This document shows positions 33,651 to 43,031 of a stretch of DNA of 55,175 bases, piece by piece. The stretch is from Thermodesulfovibrionales bacterium (GTDB taxonomy: Bacteria; Nitrospirota; Thermodesulfovibrionia; Thermodesulfovibrionales; SM23-35): contig JASEEX010000010.1 in assembly GCA_030019415.1 (NCBI GenBank), positions 1 through 55,175 on the forward strand. Direction: 5' to 3'. The number at the start of each line of letters is the position of its first letter. Within the stretch, counting starts at the first letter, position 1. The notes beneath the pieces were generated by a model. It was not told the DNA's origin. It did not search any database and worked only from the letters and a program-made list of their open reading frames with translations. A program made the translations under genes and the position numbers.

Positions 33651-34359
33651 CTCTCCTCGTAGAGATGACTCCGAACCTCCTCTCCCTCTGCTGATAATCC
33701 TGTATTGCGAGAAAGAACTCTTCCTTTGTAAAATCTGGCCAGAGCGTATCCGTAAAATATAGTTCTGAATACGCACCTTGCCAGAGCAGAAAATTACTTA
33801 TGCGCATCTCTCCGCTGGTCCTTATAATAAGGTCCGGGGCAGGCAGGCCAGCAGTATCAAGGTAAGAGCCAAAAGACTCTTCAGTCAGTTCTTCAGGCCT
33901 GACACCTGAATAGAGAACCTTCTTCACGGCCCTGAGGATCTCATTTCTTCCGCTATAACTTAATGCAGCAACAAGGGCCATGCCCTTGTTAGAAGCGGTC
34001 TTTTCCTCTATCTCCCTTATGAGGGCCTGTATTTCTCCGGGCAGCCTCCATATATCTCCAATCGTTTTGAAGACAATATCTTTTGCCATCAACTCAGGTA
34101 GTTCTTTTTTCAGATGTAATTCGAGAAGCCTCATCAGGGTCTTGACCTCTGATGTTGGTCTCTGCCAGTTCTCTAAAGAAAAGGCATAAAGGGTTAATGC
34201 CTTCACCCCGAGTTCCGCTGCTACCTCGAGTATCTCACTCACGCGTTCAGTCCCTCGTCTGTGCCCCTCTATCCTCGGAAGGCCGCGCAGCTCAGCCCAC
34301 CTTCCATTTCCATCCATAATAATTCCTACATGTCTCGGTATACGTCCGGTTAATAGCAA
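33640..34359 (-). CDS. uppS: Isoprenyl (undecaprenyl) diphosphate synthase
   Basis: Cis-prenyltransferase making the C55 lipid carrier for peptidoglycan and O-antigen. Conserved IIMDGNGRWAE (catalytic Asp), GHRRGTERV, LTLYAFSLENWQRP and PDLIIRTSGEMRISNFLLWQ are present in 239 residues. The product feeds the polysaccharide locus further along. It overlaps cdsA by 11 bases. Confidence 0.97.
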   Translation of the reverse strand: MLLTGRIPRHVGIIMDGNGRWAELRGLPRIEGHRRGTERVSEILEVAAELGVKALTLYAFSLENWQRPTSEVKTLMRLLELHLKKELPELMAKDIVFKTIGDIWRLPGEIQALIREIEEKTASNKGMALVAALSYSGRNEILRAVKKVLYSGVRPEELTEESFGSYLDTAGLPAPDLIIRTSGEMRISNFLLWQGAYSELYFTDTLWPDFTKEEFFLAIQDYQQRERRFGVISTRRDAP

Positions 34360-34370
34360 TTCTCTCTCCT

Positions 34371-36170
34371 CTACCCCTTTTTAATCCAATAGATGTAAAG
34401 TATTGATCCCAGTGGATTTTCTCCCTTCAGTATGTTTTCAGGCTTGATGCCAAACATGGGGCTTACCAGAACCATGACCTTGTCACCAATAACTGCATAA
34501 TCAAGGACAGAACCTTTTATGTCATCTATCATAACGCCTTCCTCCATAGAAAGCCCATCCCACCATAAGTTTTTAATCTGAGACCCTTTATAACCAAGTC
34601 CCCTTGCCATCTCTAAAAAAGGAATCCTCTTGACTAAAAGAACCTCCCTGTTTCTAAGAAACAACCTATCTTTAATCGCCCATTCACCTCTGTCAATAAG
34701 CATCGAGGGAGATGACTTTTTGAAGGTTGTGAGAAAGCCCCCTGTGTCAGTTTTGCTCCTCCATAACCTTATATCTTTATCATATAGATTAAGAAATCCT
34801 TTTTCATCATAAGCGAGGATCAGTCTACCCGTTCGGGGATCATCAATATATATGAAATCATATATGTTAATGTCCTTTGGTAGTTTTATCGAGCTTCCCC
34901 TTTTATATTCTCCTTCCCATAATATACTGAATACATCACCCATAAACCCTTCGTCTTTCGAATAGGCCTGGGCTATAAGTTCCTTTCCTATTCTCCGCAG
35001 AAAGACATTGTCTTTGTATAGAAGAACAAATTCCGTACCCCTCAGCTCATAGATGTAGGATACAATACCACCACTTCTAACTGAGGAGAGGGTGACCTCA
35101 TCCCTTCCGTTTCTGTAAACGTCTTCTGTCTCAGCTTTTCTTCTCATTGAGGTGACGATGATCTCATCCCTTCCGTTTTCGTTAAGGTCTATTGTTTCAA
35201 TCCAGAGGTGGTCGTCAAGGTTAGAGCCTTTTATATGGATTCCGCCCAGGGCAGGCTGTAGGTCCGCACCAGGCGTATAAATCCTGACATCCTTTCCTGT
35301 GCTGAGCAGAATCTCCTGGTTTCCATCTCCATCGATGTCACCTACTGTTAAAAGCCTTACGCCGAAGGGCAGGTCTACCTGTAGCCATGCCCCTTCCTTA
35401 CGGAGTGTGAAGAACTCCTCACCGAACCTCATCTCCTTTGCATAGGCGGCATCGATCTCTGTATCCATCTCAGCAAACCCGAGGCCGTCAGAGACCCAGA
35501 AAAGTCTCTGTGTGAGAAGCATGCCTGAGTCGACTGTCCTGGATGTCAGAAGGAGTGCAACTTCTGCATTAAGCCTCTTCGCCTCCTTGATAACCTCTTG
35601 CGGGTCATCCGTCTCAATGCCTGTTTCAATAAGATTAAATCTCCCTGTCTCCTTCAGAACTCTGTAATATGAGTCAGCTATATACCAGTCAATATCTCCT
35701 GACTGGCAGAAGAGCATACTGACTTGTATCTCCGATATCCTGACCTTATCGCCTTCCTTTGCTTCTCCCGTAATTATGATGCCCATTGATGAGTCAATGC
35801 CGGCTTCTTTTATCTCAAGCCTGCCCACAGGAAACTCTAATTTTCCCAATGCCTTTTTTGTGACAGGGTGTATGAATGTAGCTCCTTCTCTCAGTATTGT
35901 AAATCTCATGCCAGTCTTCACAGAGTCTCCTGTCCCTAAATTAACTAAGCCCTTCTGACCCTCGACCTTTATGACTCTGCCTGTCATGGGTTTAAAATAG
36001 GAAACTGTTTCATCTCTCATTCCGTTAAGTAGATTATCATCAGCGTTAGCAGCGACAGGAGAGCATAGGGCGTAGAGCATAGGGCATAGAGCTATTAGCA
36101 ATGCATACATTAAACGGTAAAGGCAATAAAGCCCGTTTCGGTTACCCTTATCCTTTTCTCTTCGAGTCAT
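34371..36170 (-). CDS. Exported FG-GAP/VCBS-like repeat protein
   Basis: 599-residue protein with an N-terminal signal peptide (about 18-43, hydrophobic core ALLIALCPMLYALC, cleavage near ANA-DD). The middle has a putative nucleotide/peptide-binding fold region (about 130-240) and then FG-GAP-like calcium-loop motifs VGDIDGDGNQEILLSTGKD (about 285-303) and ETIDLNENGRDEIIVTSM (about 331-348). Such motifs build beta-propellers; the rest of the C-terminus is beta-rich. I do not know its function. The signal core is encoded by an AGGGCATAGAGC-type stutter (36059-36094). It overlaps the GH57 remnant by 23 bases upstream and precedes uppS by 11. Confidence 0.7.
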   Translation of the reverse strand: MTRREKDKGNRNGLYCLYRLMYALLIALCPMLYALCSPVAANADDNLLNGMRDETVSYFKPMTGRVIKVEGQKGLVNLGTGDSVKTGMRFTILREGATFIHPVTKKALGKLEFPVGRLEIKEAGIDSSMGIIITGEAKEGDKVRISEIQVSMLFCQSGDIDWYIADSYYRVLKETGRFNLIETGIETDDPQEVIKEAKRLNAEVALLLTSRTVDSGMLLTQRLFWVSDGLGFAEMDTEIDAAYAKEMRFGEEFFTLRKEGAWLQVDLPFGVRLLTVGDIDGDGNQEILLSTGKDVRIYTPGADLQPALGGIHIKGSNLDDHLWIETIDLNENGRDEIIVTSMRRKAETEDVYRNGRDEVTLSSVRSGGIVSYIYELRGTEFVLLYKDNVFLRRIGKELIAQAYSKDEGFMGDVFSILWEGEYKRGSSIKLPKDINIYDFIYIDDPRTGRLILAYDEKGFLNLYDKDIRLWRSKTDTGGFLTTFKKSSPSMLIDRGEWAIKDRLFLRNREVLLVKRIPFLEMARGLGYKGSQIKNLWWDGLSMEEGVMIDDIKGSVLDYAVIGDKVMVLVSPMFGIKPENILKGENPLGSILYIYWIKKG

Positions 36171-36864
36171 ATATAAATTTTATATTAAACCCTAACCTTC
36201 TTTCATCACCAAAATCAAGCTTTTTCACGAATAGAAATGCTGTGCCCTGATAGATTCTCTCCACACCCTGCTCTGAAAGAGATATGGTCTCTACAGGATA
36301 GTGCCAGAGATCTATCTCTTCATCGAAATTATAACCAACGCAGAGGTTCAAAAACTCATCCTTCAGATAAAACTCCTTAACATCATTATGGGTTCCCTTG
36401 TTCCTTATAGGGAGATTTTTATCACCCACAAGGATGGAAGAATAGGGAGAGCCGAAAAAGGAGATGTTAAACTCTACAGCAAAAAGTCCGGAAAATATAC
36501 CATCAATTTTGTAATCTACCCTCAGTTCCAGAGGCGTAATCAATCTCAATGTCTTCAGGAGTTTTAAGGGATTGCCATTCACGATACCCTTTCTAAAAAG
36601 GTTCACGGTAACAGTATCTCCCCCCTCGCTAATATAAATATCTTCAAAACCATCACAATCATAGTCAGACCTTCCTACAGTTAGTTTCTCACTAAGTACG
36701 CCTTCAGCTATGCCCTCTGCCCTCAGGAGATGCCTGTAAAGGGATGACCTCAGGTGAGGCAGATAGGCCTTTCTATAAGATTCCTCAAATATATGTTCGA
36801 AATTTCCTACAGGTTGGTGATTATGGATTGCAAGGATTAAATAGAGCTTTGAATTATTTACCAG
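36148..36864 (-). pseudogene. GH57 4-alpha-glucanotransferase/amylase remnant, catalytic core deleted
   Basis: The frame opens at 36864 (CTG, 7 bases after GGAGG; no ATG) and reads LYLILAIHNHQPVGNFEHIF, the N-terminus of GH57 enzymes, then YRKAYLPHLRSSLYRHLLRA, where the sequence jumps to the segment that precedes the C-terminal DUF1926 domain. It continues in frame through YDCDGFEDIYI and VGDKNLPIRNKGTHNDVKEF, DLWHYPVETISLSEQG to the stop at 36148. About 238 residues remain of an expected 650-720; the catalytic barrel is missing. The join lies at the residues YLP, common to both flanks, so a microhomology deletion is likely. The remaining protein would lack both catalytic acids. Confidence 0.8.
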
Positions 36865-36972
36865 AGAGAATCCTCCAAAAGTTATTTATTTTTAATTTAA
36901 TTATAACACAGTTCATTTTTAACGGAAGACAAGCTTAAGATTGAAAAATGATGAAAAAAAATTTAATTGTAA

Positions 36973-36981
36973 TGATATAAT
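36973..36981 (+). promoter_or_regulatory. Extended -10 for rmlA
   Basis: TG-A-TATAAT at 36973-36981, 68 bases before the rmlA ATG. Confidence 0.5.
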
Positions 36982-36998
36982 AAGTCACTTTAAAGAAT

Positions 36999-37025
36999 GG
37001 GTAACACCTTTATGGGTTAACCCTT
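36999..37025. promoter_or_regulatory. GGGTAA-spacer-GGGTTAACCC motif (copy 2)
   Basis: GGGTAACACC, spacer, GGGTTAACCCTT, near-copy of 19591-19616. It lies between the extended -10 and the rmlA start, a possible repressor position. Confidence 0.4.
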
Positions 37026-37048
37026 AAGTTGAGAGATCGGGAATAGAA

Positions 37049-37930
37049 ATGAAAGGTATAATCCTGGCTGGAGGCTCGGGGACAAGATTACATCCTGCTA
37101 CCCAGGTTGTGAACAAACATCTTTTACCTATATATAACAAGCCCATGATTTATTACCCCCTTTCTACCCTTATGCTTATGGATGTGATAGATGTCCTCAT
37201 TATCTGTAATAAAGAAGATTTAGAAGTTTATAGAAAACTCTTCTGGGACGGTTCCAAAATGGGAATTAATATATCTTACAGGATTCAGGAAAAGCCGAGA
37301 GGTCTCGCAGAAGGATTATTACTTGCTGAAGATTTTGTGGAAGATGATGATATGTGCATGATCCTCGGAGACAATATATTCTTTGGTCACGGACTACCCG
37401 ATCTTTTACTGGAAACCAGAAGAGACCTTGAGAAGAATGGGGGAGCTATAATATTTGCTTACTGGGTTCATGACCCGGAAAAGTATGGAGTTGTCGAGTT
37501 TGATGAAGAAGAGAATGTCCTTTCCCTTGAAGAGAAGCCTAAACACCCTAAATCAAATTGGGTAGTGACAGGACTTTACTTTTATAACAATAAAGCTGTT
37601 GAGATTGCCAAAAAAATAAAACCATCTCATAGGGGAGAGCTCGAAATCACAAGTGTAAATGAAGAATATTTAAAACGGGGAGAATTGAAAGTAAAACTCC
37701 TGGGAAGAGGTTTTGCATGGTTTGATGCCGGCACTCACGACAGTTTTTTGGAGGTGAGTGATTTTATAGCAACTATTGAAAAGAAAACAGGGCTCTTAAT
37801 TGGATGTATCGAAGAGATCGCTTACAGAAAGGGGTGGATGGATAAGGGTCAGCTTGTAAAGCTCGCACAGCCATTGAAGAAAACAGGATATGGGGGATAT
37901 CTTCTTAAAATAGCAGAGGAGAAAAAATAG
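37049..37930 (+). CDS. rmlA: Glucose-1-phosphate thymidylyltransferase
   Basis: First step to dTDP-L-rhamnose. Starts [18 protein letters not shown] (nucleotide loop), then [28 protein letters not shown] and [13 protein letters not shown]; 293 residues, normal. First gene of an rmlACDB run (spacing 64, 9 and 56 bases). Upstream are an extended -10 and a GGGTTAACCC motif. Confidence 0.97.
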   Translation: MKGIILAGGSGTRLHPATQVVNKHLLPIYNKPMIYYPLSTLMLMDVIDVLIICNKEDLEVYRKLFWDGSKMGINISYRIQEKPRGLAEGLLLAEDFVEDDDMCMILGDNIFFGHGLPDLLLETRRDLEKNGGAIIFAYWVHDPEKYGVVEFDEEENVLSLEEKPKHPKSNWVVTGLYFYNNKAVEIAKKIKPSHRGELEITSVNEEYLKRGELKVKLLGRGFAWFDAGTHDSFLEVSDFIATIEKKTGLLIGCIEEIAYRKGWMDKGQLVKLAQPLKKTGYGGYLLKIAEEKK

Positions 37931-37994
37931 TTATTAGTTTGTGTCAATTAAAAACTAAAAACTTAAAACTAAAAATTAAACAGCAGGTAAATAA

Positions 37995-38549
37995 ATGCCT
38001 TTTAAATTTTCCCGCCTGGAAATTCCCGATGTGATACTCATTGAGCCTCTTTTTTTTGAAGACGTGAGGGGTTTCTTTATGGAAATCTATAAGTACTCAG
38101 ACTTTGCCAGAGCGGGCATAAAGGAATATTTCCTCCAGGATAATTATTCCAAATCAGCAAAGAATGTCCTAAGGGGTCTCCATTATCAGAAAGATCCCGG
38201 GGCACAAGGGAAATTGGTGCGATGCATAAAAGGTAGAATCTTTGATGTAGCCGTAGATATAAGGAAGGGTTCTCCGACCTATGGTCATTGGGTTGGTGTT
38301 GAAATGTCGGGAGATAACAATCTCATGCTTTATATCCCTTCTGCCTTTGCCCATGGTTTTGTTGTCTTGAGTGATTTTGCTGAGGTTATGTATAAATGCA
38401 CTGAAGAATATTTTCCTGAGGATGAAAGAGGAGTCATCTGGAACGACCCTGATATCGGAATTAACTGGCCTGTTGAAAAGCCAATTCTTTCAGAAAAGGA
38501 CAGTAAACATCCAATGTTAAAGGACGCTGATAATAATTTTAAGTATTAA
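37995..38549 (+). CDS. rmlC: dTDP-4-dehydrorhamnose 3,5-epimerase
   Basis: Cupin epimerase of 184 residues. Catalytic His/Asp context is visible: FLQDNYSKSAKNVLRGLHYQ, GRIFDVAVDIRKGSPTYGHW, YIPSAFAHGFVVLSD and MYKCTEEYFPEDERGVIWND. Third step of dTDP-rhamnose synthesis; in the rmlACDB run. Confidence 0.96.
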   Translation: MPFKFSRLEIPDVILIEPLFFEDVRGFFMEIYKYSDFARAGIKEYFLQDNYSKSAKNVLRGLHYQKDPGAQGKLVRCIKGRIFDVAVDIRKGSPTYGHWVGVEMSGDNNLMLYIPSAFAHGFVVLSDFAEVMYKCTEEYFPEDERGVIWNDPDIGINWPVEKPILSEKDSKHPMLKDADNNFKY

Positions 38550-38558
38550 TTTGAAGAT

Positions 38559-39491
38559 ATGAGGTTCCTCATTACTGGTGCAAAGGGGCAGCTTGCGGGA
38601 GAGTTTTTAAGAACGCTACAAAATGATAAACATGAAATAACGGCCCTGAACAAAGAAAAACTGGATGTTTCTGTTCTTAGTACTGTTTTAGAGGCAGTTT
38701 CACACTATAGACCTGATGTCGTTATTAATTGTGCTGCCTACAATTTTGTCGATAAGGCTGAAGAAGATTTTGATACTGCTTTCAAGATAAATGCTTTAGG
38801 GCCTAAAAACTTAGCATCTGCCTGTAAAAAACATAACGTCCTTTTGATCCACTATAGTACAGATTATGTCTTTGATGGAAAAAAAGAGGATTTTTACACG
38901 GAACAGGATGAGCCAAACCCAATTAACAAATATGGCAAGAGCAAATTAGAGGGTGAAAGATTTCTAATAGAGGAAACAGATAACTTCTTATTATTCAGGG
39001 TTAGCTGGGTATTTGGAGAGGGCAAGCAGAATTTCCTCTACAAACTAAAACAATGGGCAGAGAAACAAAAAGTTATAAGGGTAGTTTATGACCAGATCTC
39101 TATCCCGACATATACAGAGGACATTGTAAGATTTACAATTCGGTCCATAGATGAAGGGCTGAGAGGTGTTTACCATCTTGCGAACAGTGGATATGCCTCA
39201 CGATGTGAAGTTGCTCGCTATTTCAGCGAAAAGATTGGCCTTGATAGACTAATCCTTCCTGTCAGCTCAGATTATTTTAATGCACCCGGTTTAGGCGGAC
39301 AAACTGCCAAGAGACCCTTTTTCTCAGCAATGTCTAATGCCAAGCTTTCAGGGGAATTAAAAATTGACATTCCCCACTGGAAGGATGCTGTTAATAGGTT
39401 TATAAAAAGGCAACCTTTCAACCGTCATTCCCACGAAAGTGGGAATCCAGTAAATTTAAAGGGCTCTGGATTCCTGCCTTCGCAGGAATGA
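38559..39491 (+). CDS. rmlD: dTDP-4-dehydrorhamnose reductase with repeat-derived tail
   Basis: NAD(P)H reductase of the last dTDP-rhamnose step. MRFLITGAKGQLAGEFLRTL is the Rossmann start; VINCAAYNFVDKAEEDFDTAF, HYSTDYVFDGKKEDFY, NPINKYGKSKLEGERF follow. The true fold ends near VNRFIKRQPFN (about residue 288); the last 22 residues (RHSHESGNPVNLKGSGFLPS and on) are the translation of two inverted hairpin repeats (39424-39492), and the stop codon itself is repeat DNA. So the C-terminus has been replaced or extended by a mobile-type repeat. Confidence 0.95.
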   Translation: MRFLITGAKGQLAGEFLRTLQNDKHEITALNKEKLDVSVLSTVLEAVSHYRPDVVINCAAYNFVDKAEEDFDTAFKINALGPKNLASACKKHNVLLIHYSTDYVFDGKKEDFYTEQDEPNPINKYGKSKLEGERFLIEETDNFLLFRVSWVFGEGKQNFLYKLKQWAEKQKVIRVVYDQISIPTYTEDIVRFTIRSIDEGLRGVYHLANSGYASRCEVARYFSEKIGLDRLILPVSSDYFNAPGLGGQTAKRPFFSAMSNAKLSGELKIDIPHWKDAVNRFIKRQPFNRHSHESGNPVNLKGSGFLPSQE

Positions 39492-39492
39492 C
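39424..39492. repeat. Inverted pair of REP-like hairpins in the rmlD tail
   Basis: GTCATTCCCACGAAAGTGGG at 39424-39443 then AATCCAG, and CTGGATTCCTGCCTTCGC ... GGAATGAC at 39466-39492, separated by 15 bases. Each is a hairpin; stems differ (CCCAC/GTGGG and CCTGC/GCAGG) while ends agree. Confidence 0.9.
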
Positions 39493-39547
39493 AAAAGAGA
39501 GGGAATGAAAACAATTAAAAGTAAAAATTAAAAGACCGGAGAATTAA

Positions 39548-40504
39548 ATGAAAAAGCTTCTCGTTACAGGTGGAGCAGGCTTTATAGGTAGTGAATTTGT
39601 CAGACAGGGAGTAAGGCGCGGCTACGAGATTGTGGTGGTAGATAAGCTTACCTATGCCGGTGATTTAAGAAGAATAAAAGAGGTTGAAAAAGAAATAACA
39701 TTTTACCAAGCGGATATTACAGATAAAGAATTTATGGAGCACATTTTTGTTAAGGAAAAACCTTATGCGGTAATCCACTGGGCAGCAGAAAGCCACGTTG
39801 ACAGAAGCATAGGGGATGCTTTCCCCTTTTTGGAAACAAATGTAAGGGGAACCCAGATTTTGTTTGAGATTTCTAAGCGTTATCGAATAGAGAGATTCAT
39901 AAACATATCAACGGATGAAGTATATGGAGAACTTAAGGGTGAAGGTAATTTTTATGAAACATCTCCTCTAAATCCCAATTCTCCCTATTCAGCAACTAAG
40001 GCTTCTGCTGACATGCTCGGAAGGGCCTATTTTAGGACCTTTGGTGTGCCCGTAATAACAGTGAGGCCATCAAATACCTATGGTCCATTCCAGTATCCTG
40101 AAAAACTTATTCCTGTGGCTATCAGCAGGGCAATGGACAATAAGCCTGTCCCTATATACGCAAAAGGTGAAAATGTGAGGGAGTGGCTCTATGTGAAGGA
40201 TTGTGTAAGTGGCACTTATGCTATGCTGGAGAAAGGCAGAATAGGAGAGGTTTACAATATAGGAAGTGGGCAGGAAAGGAAGAACATAGATGTCGTAAGA
40301 AGGATTCTCTCAATTCTCGGTAAATCTGAAAGCTTAATAGAGTTTGTAAAGGACAGACCAGGCCATGACTTCAGATACAGTTTGAACTCGGAGAAGATAA
40401 AAAATGAACTTAGCTTTGAGGCTGAAACAGGATTTTATGAGGGATTAGAAAAGACCGTCCGATGGTATGTGGATAATGAATGGTGGTGGAGAAGACTCTT
40501 GTGA
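39548..40504 (+). CDS. rmlB: dTDP-glucose 4,6-dehydratase
   Basis: Second step of dTDP-rhamnose synthesis. KLLVTGGAGFIGSEFVRQ (NAD loop), HWAAESHVDRSIGDAF, FINISTDEVYGE and PLNPNSPYSATKASADM (YxxxK) are all seen. 318 residues, a little short for RmlB (about 340-355) but with all active-site blocks. Good ribosome site (CCGGAG). Last gene of the rml run; the next gene starts 2 bases after its stop. Confidence 0.96.
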   Translation: MKKLLVTGGAGFIGSEFVRQGVRRGYEIVVVDKLTYAGDLRRIKEVEKEITFYQADITDKEFMEHIFVKEKPYAVIHWAAESHVDRSIGDAFPFLETNVRGTQILFEISKRYRIERFINISTDEVYGELKGEGNFYETSPLNPNSPYSATKASADMLGRAYFRTFGVPVITVRPSNTYGPFQYPEKLIPVAISRAMDNKPVPIYAKGENVREWLYVKDCVSGTYAMLEKGRIGEVYNIGSGQERKNIDVVRRILSILGKSESLIEFVKDRPGHDFRYSLNSEKIKNELSFEAETGFYEGLEKTVRWYVDNEWWWRRLL

Positions 40505-40505
40505 G

Positions 40506-41621
40506 ATGAGACTTGCATTTATAAAAAAGAGGTTCTTTTTTCATGGAGGGGCAGAAAGATATCTCCAGACACTCTTAACATATTTAAAAAGTGCAGGACA
40601 TGAGATACACATTTTCGCAAACCAGTGGTCAGGACAAAATGGGATATTTTTTCACAAAGTAGATACCTTATCCCTTGGTTCATTCCTCTCCACAATAACT
40701 TTTAATGAGAACGTTAAAAGGGCAATAAAAAAAGATAGTAAACCTGATTGTGTGATAAGTTTTGAACGAACGACCTGTCAGGATATATATAGAGCTGGAG
40801 AAGGGTGTCATTCAGAATGGCTTGAAATAAGATCAAAATTTGAGCCTCTTTACAAAAGATTGTCATTCAAAATAAACCCCCTCCATATCTCCCTGATCAA
40901 TCTGGAAAAAAGACTTTTCTCTAATACCAGACTTATAGTTGCCAATTCAAAAATGGTAAAGGAGCAAATTATAAAACACTATGCCGTCCCGGAGGAAAGG
41001 ATAACTGTAATTTATAACGGAGTTGATTTGATTAGGTTTACTCCAGAAAATAAAGACAGATGGCATAGGGATGTAAGAAAGAGTCTTAACATATCAAATG
41101 ATTCAAAAGTGTTGCTCTTTGTTGGCTCTGGCTTCAAAAGAAAGGGGCTAAAAACCCTTATAAATGCTATCCCTATAATAAAAAGAGAGGATATTAAAGC
41201 TCTGATTATCGGCAAGGGTGATGTGAAAGAATACAAGACCTTGGCAGAAAAGTACGGTATCTCTGATAAGATTATCTTTCTCGGACCCCGGAAGGATATA
41301 GAAAAATTATACGCTGCAGCAGACATTTTTGTTCTGCCAACACTCTATGACCCTTTCAGTAATGCCTCCTTAGAGGCAATGGCATCAGGCCTTCCTGTAA
41401 TCACTACAAAGAATAACGGTGCATCTGAACTTATTGAAAAAGGACATGAGGGCTTTGTTCTGGATAATTTGTTCGATGCACAGGAATTGGCTGATAAGAT
41501 ATATCTTTCCTTGGATAATCTTAAGTTGATAGGAGAAAGGGCAAGAAAAAAGGCTGAACAATTCCCCATAGAAAAGGCAGTACCGGAATTTATAACCGTA
41601 ATAGAACAACTAAAAATATGA
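40506..41621 (+). CDS. GT4-family glycosyltransferase (WaaG-like)
   Basis: 371-residue GT-B fold glycosyltransferase. N-terminal RFFFHGGAERYLQTLLTYLK, middle VPEERITVIYNGVDLIRFTP and KVLLFVGSGFKRKGLKTLIN, C-terminal AADIFVLPTLYDPFSNASLE with the GT4 ExFGxxxxE-like motif FSNASLEAMA. The similarity to LPS core glucosyltransferases (WaaG) is a guess from the GAERY start. ATG chosen at 40506 (TGAGATG with rmlB). Confidence 0.88.
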   Translation: MRLAFIKKRFFFHGGAERYLQTLLTYLKSAGHEIHIFANQWSGQNGIFFHKVDTLSLGSFLSTITFNENVKRAIKKDSKPDCVISFERTTCQDIYRAGEGCHSEWLEIRSKFEPLYKRLSFKINPLHISLINLEKRLFSNTRLIVANSKMVKEQIIKHYAVPEERITVIYNGVDLIRFTPENKDRWHRDVRKSLNISNDSKVLLFVGSGFKRKGLKTLINAIPIIKREDIKALIIGKGDVKEYKTLAEKYGISDKIIFLGPRKDIEKLYAAADIFVLPTLYDPFSNASLEAMASGLPVITTKNNGASELIEKGHEGFVLDNLFDAQELADKIYLSLDNLKLIGERARKKAEQFPIEKAVPEFITVIEQLKI

Positions 41622-41650
41622 GGCTGTTCAATAATAAAGGTAGGTTTTAT

Positions 41651-41801
41651 GTCCCCCGTATTAAATACAGGGCTGCCCCCTGCTTCCGCAGGGGTAAACT
41701 TGTCCCCGCGAAAGTGGGGAGCAGGGAACTATAGACTCAAAGGATTGGATTCCCGTTTTCACGGGAAATCCTGGATTCCGTGTCAAGCACGGAATGACAG
41801 G
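41651..41801. repeat. Cluster of four REP-like hairpins
   Basis: CCCCTGC/GCAGGGG (41676-41693), CCCC/GGGG around GCGAAAGT (41703-41719), GGATTCCCGT/ACGGGAAATCC (41747-41770) and ATTCCGTG/CACGGAAT (41775-41796). Same ends as the GTCAT...AATCCAG family with different stems. The flanks 41622-41650 and 41802-41877 hold nothing else I recognise. Confidence 0.85.
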
Positions 41802-41877
41802 TTGCGGCAAGTTGAAAAATGAAACAGTTATGACACCTTGATTTTCAAAGGATTGCAAGTTTTTGAACAGGCTCAAA

Positions 41878-43023
41878 ATGAAAAGGAACAGGAATTTTAA
41901 TGGAATAAAGAAGATTCTCGTTATAAAACTCCGACATATCGGAGATGTACTTCTCACCGTCCCTGTCTTTAGGGCATTGAGAGAAACATTTCCCCATGCC
42001 CATATCTCCGCACTCGCAAATCTGGAAACAGAGGAGGTTCTGACAGGCAATTCCCTGATAGACGAAATACTGCCTTTTGATAGAAATATAAAGAAACTTT
42101 CGCACATGAAGTATTATTTGAAAGAGATAGATTTTTTAATGCAGATCAAGAAAAAAGGTTTTGACATGACCGTTGATCTTACAGGTGGAGACAGGGCAGC
42201 AATGATATCCTTTGTGTCAGGGGCAAGATATAAACTGGGATGGGAATCTAAAAAAGGTTTTATAGGGAAAGGGCATCTTTATACCCACTTGTATAAGCCT
42301 AACGGAAATAGGCATATGGTTCTACAGAATCTTGACGTTGTCAGGCATTTTGGAATTAATACAGAAGATCTTTCTGTGGATTTTCAAATTCCAGAGGATG
42401 ACAAAGCTCTAATCAAAAAAATCCTTAATGAAAAGAATGTTAAGGAAGATGCTCCGATTGTGCACGTCCACCCCACCTCACGGTGGCTTTTTAAGTGCTG
42501 GGAGGACGAATACATGGCGGAGGTTATGAACTGGCTGCTTGAGCAGAGGGTAAATATAATTGTTACATCTTCACCGGATGAACGAGAGTTAGATAAAGCT
42601 AAAGGGATATTGTCTTTAGTGTTATCAGGACTCACAACTCACGACTCACAGTTCATAGATTTGTGTGGAAAAACAACAATAAAACAACTGGCTGCCATCT
42701 CAGATGTGTCAGATCTATTTTTTGGTGTTGACTCCGCGCCCATGCACATTGCTGCAGCAGTTGGGACGCCTGTTATTGCCTTATTTGGGCCAAGTGGTGC
42801 ATTCAACTGGGGGCCATGGGATAATGAAAGTTCAAAGTTTAAGAATCCCTATATTCAGAGAAACGGGATACAGACTTTTGGTATGCATACCGTTATTCAG
42901 AGGGATTGGGAATGTATTCCATGTGGGAAGGATGGATGTGATGGAAGTAAAATAAGCAAGTGTCTTGATGATATTAAACCAGGAGAGATTATAAACATCC
43001 TGAGAGAAAAATTAAAAAAATAA
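41878..43023 (+). CDS. GT9 heptosyltransferase-like protein
   Basis: 381-residue glycosyltransferase family 9 (LPS heptosyltransferase) protein. KKILVIKLRHIGDVLLTVPV at the N-terminus, PIVHVHPTSRWLFKCW, and GVDSAPMHIAAAVGTPVIALFGPSG (ADP-heptose binding region) are typical. C-terminal cysteines CIPCGKDGCDG are usual in RfaQ-like members. A small insert GLTTHDSQF comes from an ACTCAC stutter (42631-42652). Start at ATG 41878; a TTG five codons upstream is less likely. Confidence 0.88.
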   Translation: MKRNRNFNGIKKILVIKLRHIGDVLLTVPVFRALRETFPHAHISALANLETEEVLTGNSLIDEILPFDRNIKKLSHMKYYLKEIDFLMQIKKKGFDMTVDLTGGDRAAMISFVSGARYKLGWESKKGFIGKGHLYTHLYKPNGNRHMVLQNLDVVRHFGINTEDLSVDFQIPEDDKALIKKILNEKNVKEDAPIVHVHPTSRWLFKCWEDEYMAEVMNWLLEQRVNIIVTSSPDERELDKAKGILSLVLSGLTTHDSQFIDLCGKTTIKQLAAISDVSDLFFGVDSAPMHIAAAVGTPVIALFGPSGAFNWGPWDNESSKFKNPYIQRNGIQTFGMHTVIQRDWECIPCGKDGCDGSKISKCLDDIKPGEIINILREKLKK

Positions 43024-43031
43024 GAGGATAA

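Noticed and set aside
41661-42107. 148-residue minus-strand frame
   Set aside because: It is translated hairpin repeats plus the antisense of the GT9 start; peptide PCLTRNPGFPVKTGIQ is typical repeat-translation junk.
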